A stretch of 16,136 nucleotides of DNA from JBEHWX01 sp048498995. Its GTDB lineage: Bacteria; Bacteroidota; Ignavibacteria; OLB7. The notes below the pieces were generated by a model. That model searched no databases, was not told the origin of the DNA, and worked only from the letters and a program-made list of their open reading frames with translations. Shown here piece by piece: positions 14,935-16,136 of this stretch; the stretch's first letter is position 1; each line of letters begins with the position of its first letter. The stretch covers positions 1-16,136 of the forward strand of contig JBEHWX010000123.1 in the NCBI GenBank assembly GCA_048498995.1. Reading direction: 5' to 3'. The translations under genes were made by a program, and so were the position numbers.

Positions 14935-15947
14935 GCCGCACCATCCGTCCCTATCTCTATCTGCTGGCCGGCATCATCGGGGTGTTCGTGCTCAACGCCC
15001 TGGTCGGAGGCATGGATTCCTACGACCAGCGGATCGTGATGAACATCGGGATCAACATGATCCTGGCCGTTTCGCTCAACCTCGTCAACGGCTTCACCGG
15101 GCAGTTCTCGCTCGGGCACGCCGGCTTCATGTCGGTCGGCGCCTACACCACCGCGGTGATGACGATGATGGTGGCGCCGAAGGTGGTCGGCCAGGTCGAC
15201 GGACCGATGCAGGACGTGGTGCTGCTGGTCTCGCTGCTGGCCGGCGGACTGATGGCGGCGCTCGCCGGTCTGCTCGTCGGCATCCCGTCGCTTCGCCTGA
15301 AGGGAGATTATCTGGCGATCGTGACGCTCGGCTTTGGCGAGATCATCCGCGTGATCCTGCAGAACATCCAGCCGCTCGGCGGCTCGCTCGGCCTGTCGAA
15401 CATCCCCTACTACACGAGCTTCCTCTGGGTGTTCCTGATCGTGGTGGTGCTGGTGTTCCTGATCGAGAACCTGGTCCGGTCCACCTACGGCAAGGGCTTC
15501 CTGGCCGTGCGGGACGACGAGGTGGCGGCCGAGGCGATGGGCGTGGACACGACGCGCTACAAGGTGATCGCCTTCGTGATCGCGGCGTTCTTCGCCGGCG
15601 TGGCCGGCGGCCTCTACGGCCATTACAACGGCCTGATCCGCCCGGAGGATTTCGGCTTTCTGAAGTCGGTGGAGATCGTGGTGATGGTGATCCTGGGAGG
15701 CATGGGCTCGACCTACGGCGTCCTGTTCGCCGCGGCGCTTCTGACGTTCATCCCGGAGTGGCTGCGCGACTTCGAGCTGTTCGGCATCCGGTTCCGCGAC
15801 TTCCGCATGTCGATGTACGCGCTGGTGCTGATCATCCTGATGATCACCCGCCCGCAGGGACTCTTCGGCGACGTCAAGTTCCTCCAGACGATCCGCCGCA
15901 GGATCCGCGCGCGACGCCAGCAGCCCGGCACCACGCTCGAGGCGTGA
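14931..15947 (+). CDS. livM: Branched-chain amino acid type ABC transporter permease LivM
   Basis: 338 residues, with multiple membrane segments; second half of the permease pair. Visible: ILAVSLNLVNGFTGQFSLGH (about 44-63, classical LivM motif), GAYTTAV, a segment GIPSLRLKGDYLAIVTLGFGEIIR, GLSNIP, AVRDDEVAAEAMGVDTTRYK (the coupling loop toward the ATPase), VAGGLYGHYNG and GGMGSTYGVLF. The ATG at 14931 overlaps the livH stop and has GGAG six bases upstream, within the livH coding end. The C-terminal tail is basic (RRRIRARRQQ). The stop lies inside the first unit of a 16-bp tandem repeat. livG and livF, normally next, are absent from the following 189 bases. Confidence 0.96.
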   Translation: MSRTIRPYLYLLAGIIGVFVLNALVGGMDSYDQRIVMNIGINMILAVSLNLVNGFTGQFSLGHAGFMSVGAYTTAVMTMMVAPKVVGQVDGPMQDVVLLVSLLAGGLMAALAGLLVGIPSLRLKGDYLAIVTLGFGEIIRVILQNIQPLGGSLGLSNIPYYTSFLWVFLIVVVLVFLIENLVRSTYGKGFLAVRDDEVAAEAMGVDTTRYKVIAFVIAAFFAGVAGGLYGHYNGLIRPEDFGFLKSVEIVVMVILGGMGSTYGVLFAAALLTFIPEWLRDFELFGIRFRDFRMSMYALVLIILMITRPQGLFGDVKFLQTIRRRIRARRQQPGTTLEA

Positions 15948-15982
15948 TGTGCTCGAGGCGTGATGTGCTCGAGGCGTTCAAT
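15935..15982. repeat. 16-bp tandem repeat that includes the livM stop codon
   Basis: Unit GCTCGAGGCGTGATGT occurs perfectly at 15935-15950 and 15951-15966, and a third copy starting at 15967 keeps its first 11 bases (GCTCGAGGCGT) before diverging. The first unit holds the last codons and TGA stop of livM. The third copy supplies the left arm of the palindrome at 15971-15992. Confidence 0.9.
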
Positions 15983-15992
15983 TGAACGCCTC
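15971..15992. other. Perfect 22-bp palindrome downstream of livM
   Basis: Arms GAGGCGTTCAA and TTGAACGCCTC are exact complements without a spacer; as RNA this gives a 9-bp stem with an AATT loop. It is 23 bases past the livM stop. No T tract follows on either strand, so a classical terminator is not supported. It could be an RNA 3'-end stabiliser, a weak terminator or a dimeric protein site. Confidence 0.75.
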
Positions 15993-16136
15993 CACATGGG
16001 GCACATCGATCGACCGGCCGGCGATGATTTCATGATTCTTCGGATCAAAGAGCTAATGCAACAGTGATCTATCCAAGTCTTATTCTGTTGCTCTATGCAC
16101 TATTGTCGATTGTCCCCGTCAGAACGTGAACAGATC
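15993..16136. other. Right-end region with low GC and no convincing gene
   Basis: From about 16021 to the end GC falls to roughly 41% (48 of 116 bases by hand count). The only ATG-initiated frame of note, at 16032, encodes 11 codons (MILRIKELMQQ) and stops. No tRNA cloverleaf or terminator was found. It may be a promoter region for a gene beyond the window or the edge of a different segment. Confidence 0.5.

Noticed and set aside
16032..16136. Start of a helix-turn-helix regulator (MILRIKELMQQ, then a +1 frame with PRQNVN)
   Set aside because: The first frame stops after 11 codons; joining it to the next frame needs a frameshift and leaves wrong spacing between helices. The resemblance is suggestive but may be chance.

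Overview
The window is a GC-rich chromosomal segment (roughly 65% GC by eye) from a bacterium. It carries eleven recognisable or well-supported genes plus one gene of unknown function, closely packed on both strands. I see no rRNA, tRNA, insertion sequence, prophage or CRISPR array. The best hint to the organism is a secreted 962-residue protein whose C-terminal ~85 residues look like a type IX secretion (Por) sorting domain, as found in Bacteroidota, Chlorobiota and relatives (FCB group). Many starts lack a Shine-Dalgarno sequence, and one promoter candidate (upstream of etfB) has the Bacteroidota-type -7 element TAnnTTTG. This placement is an inference and only moderately secure.

Layout, left to right: a 51-bp tandem repeat (47-167); nadC on the minus strand (NAD synthesis); a divergent plus-strand gene for an exported eight-repeat beta-propeller-like protein; an array of short repeats and a strong terminator; then a minus-strand run of ruvB (Holliday junction motor), a DUF2461 protein, an unrecognised 219-residue protein, a bifunctional-nuclease/UVR protein, etfA and etfB (electron transfer flavoprotein), and the large sialidase-like Asp-box/Fn3/sorting-domain protein. 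From 11879 onward everything is on the plus strand: a flavin reductase-like protein, then livK, livH and livM, the binding protein and two permeases of a branched-chain amino acid type ABC importer. The ATPase genes livG and livF do not follow directly. The last ~115 bases fall to about 41% GC and hold no convincing gene.

Functional links: etfB-etfA form one transcription unit and pass electrons from acyl-CoA dehydrogenases (including those of branched-chain amino acid breakdown) to the respiratory chain. The nearby liv genes could supply such substrates, but they are separately transcribed. A perfect 13-bp hairpin between livK and livH probably lets the binding protein be made in excess over the permeases. 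The BFN/UVR gene ends in its own terminator.

No coherent new defence or mobile system is visible. The most unusual feature is in the spacers: several carry short perfect or near-perfect tandem duplications (13, 14, 15, 16 and 51 bp units), and two of these arrays run across the stop codon of the neighbouring gene.
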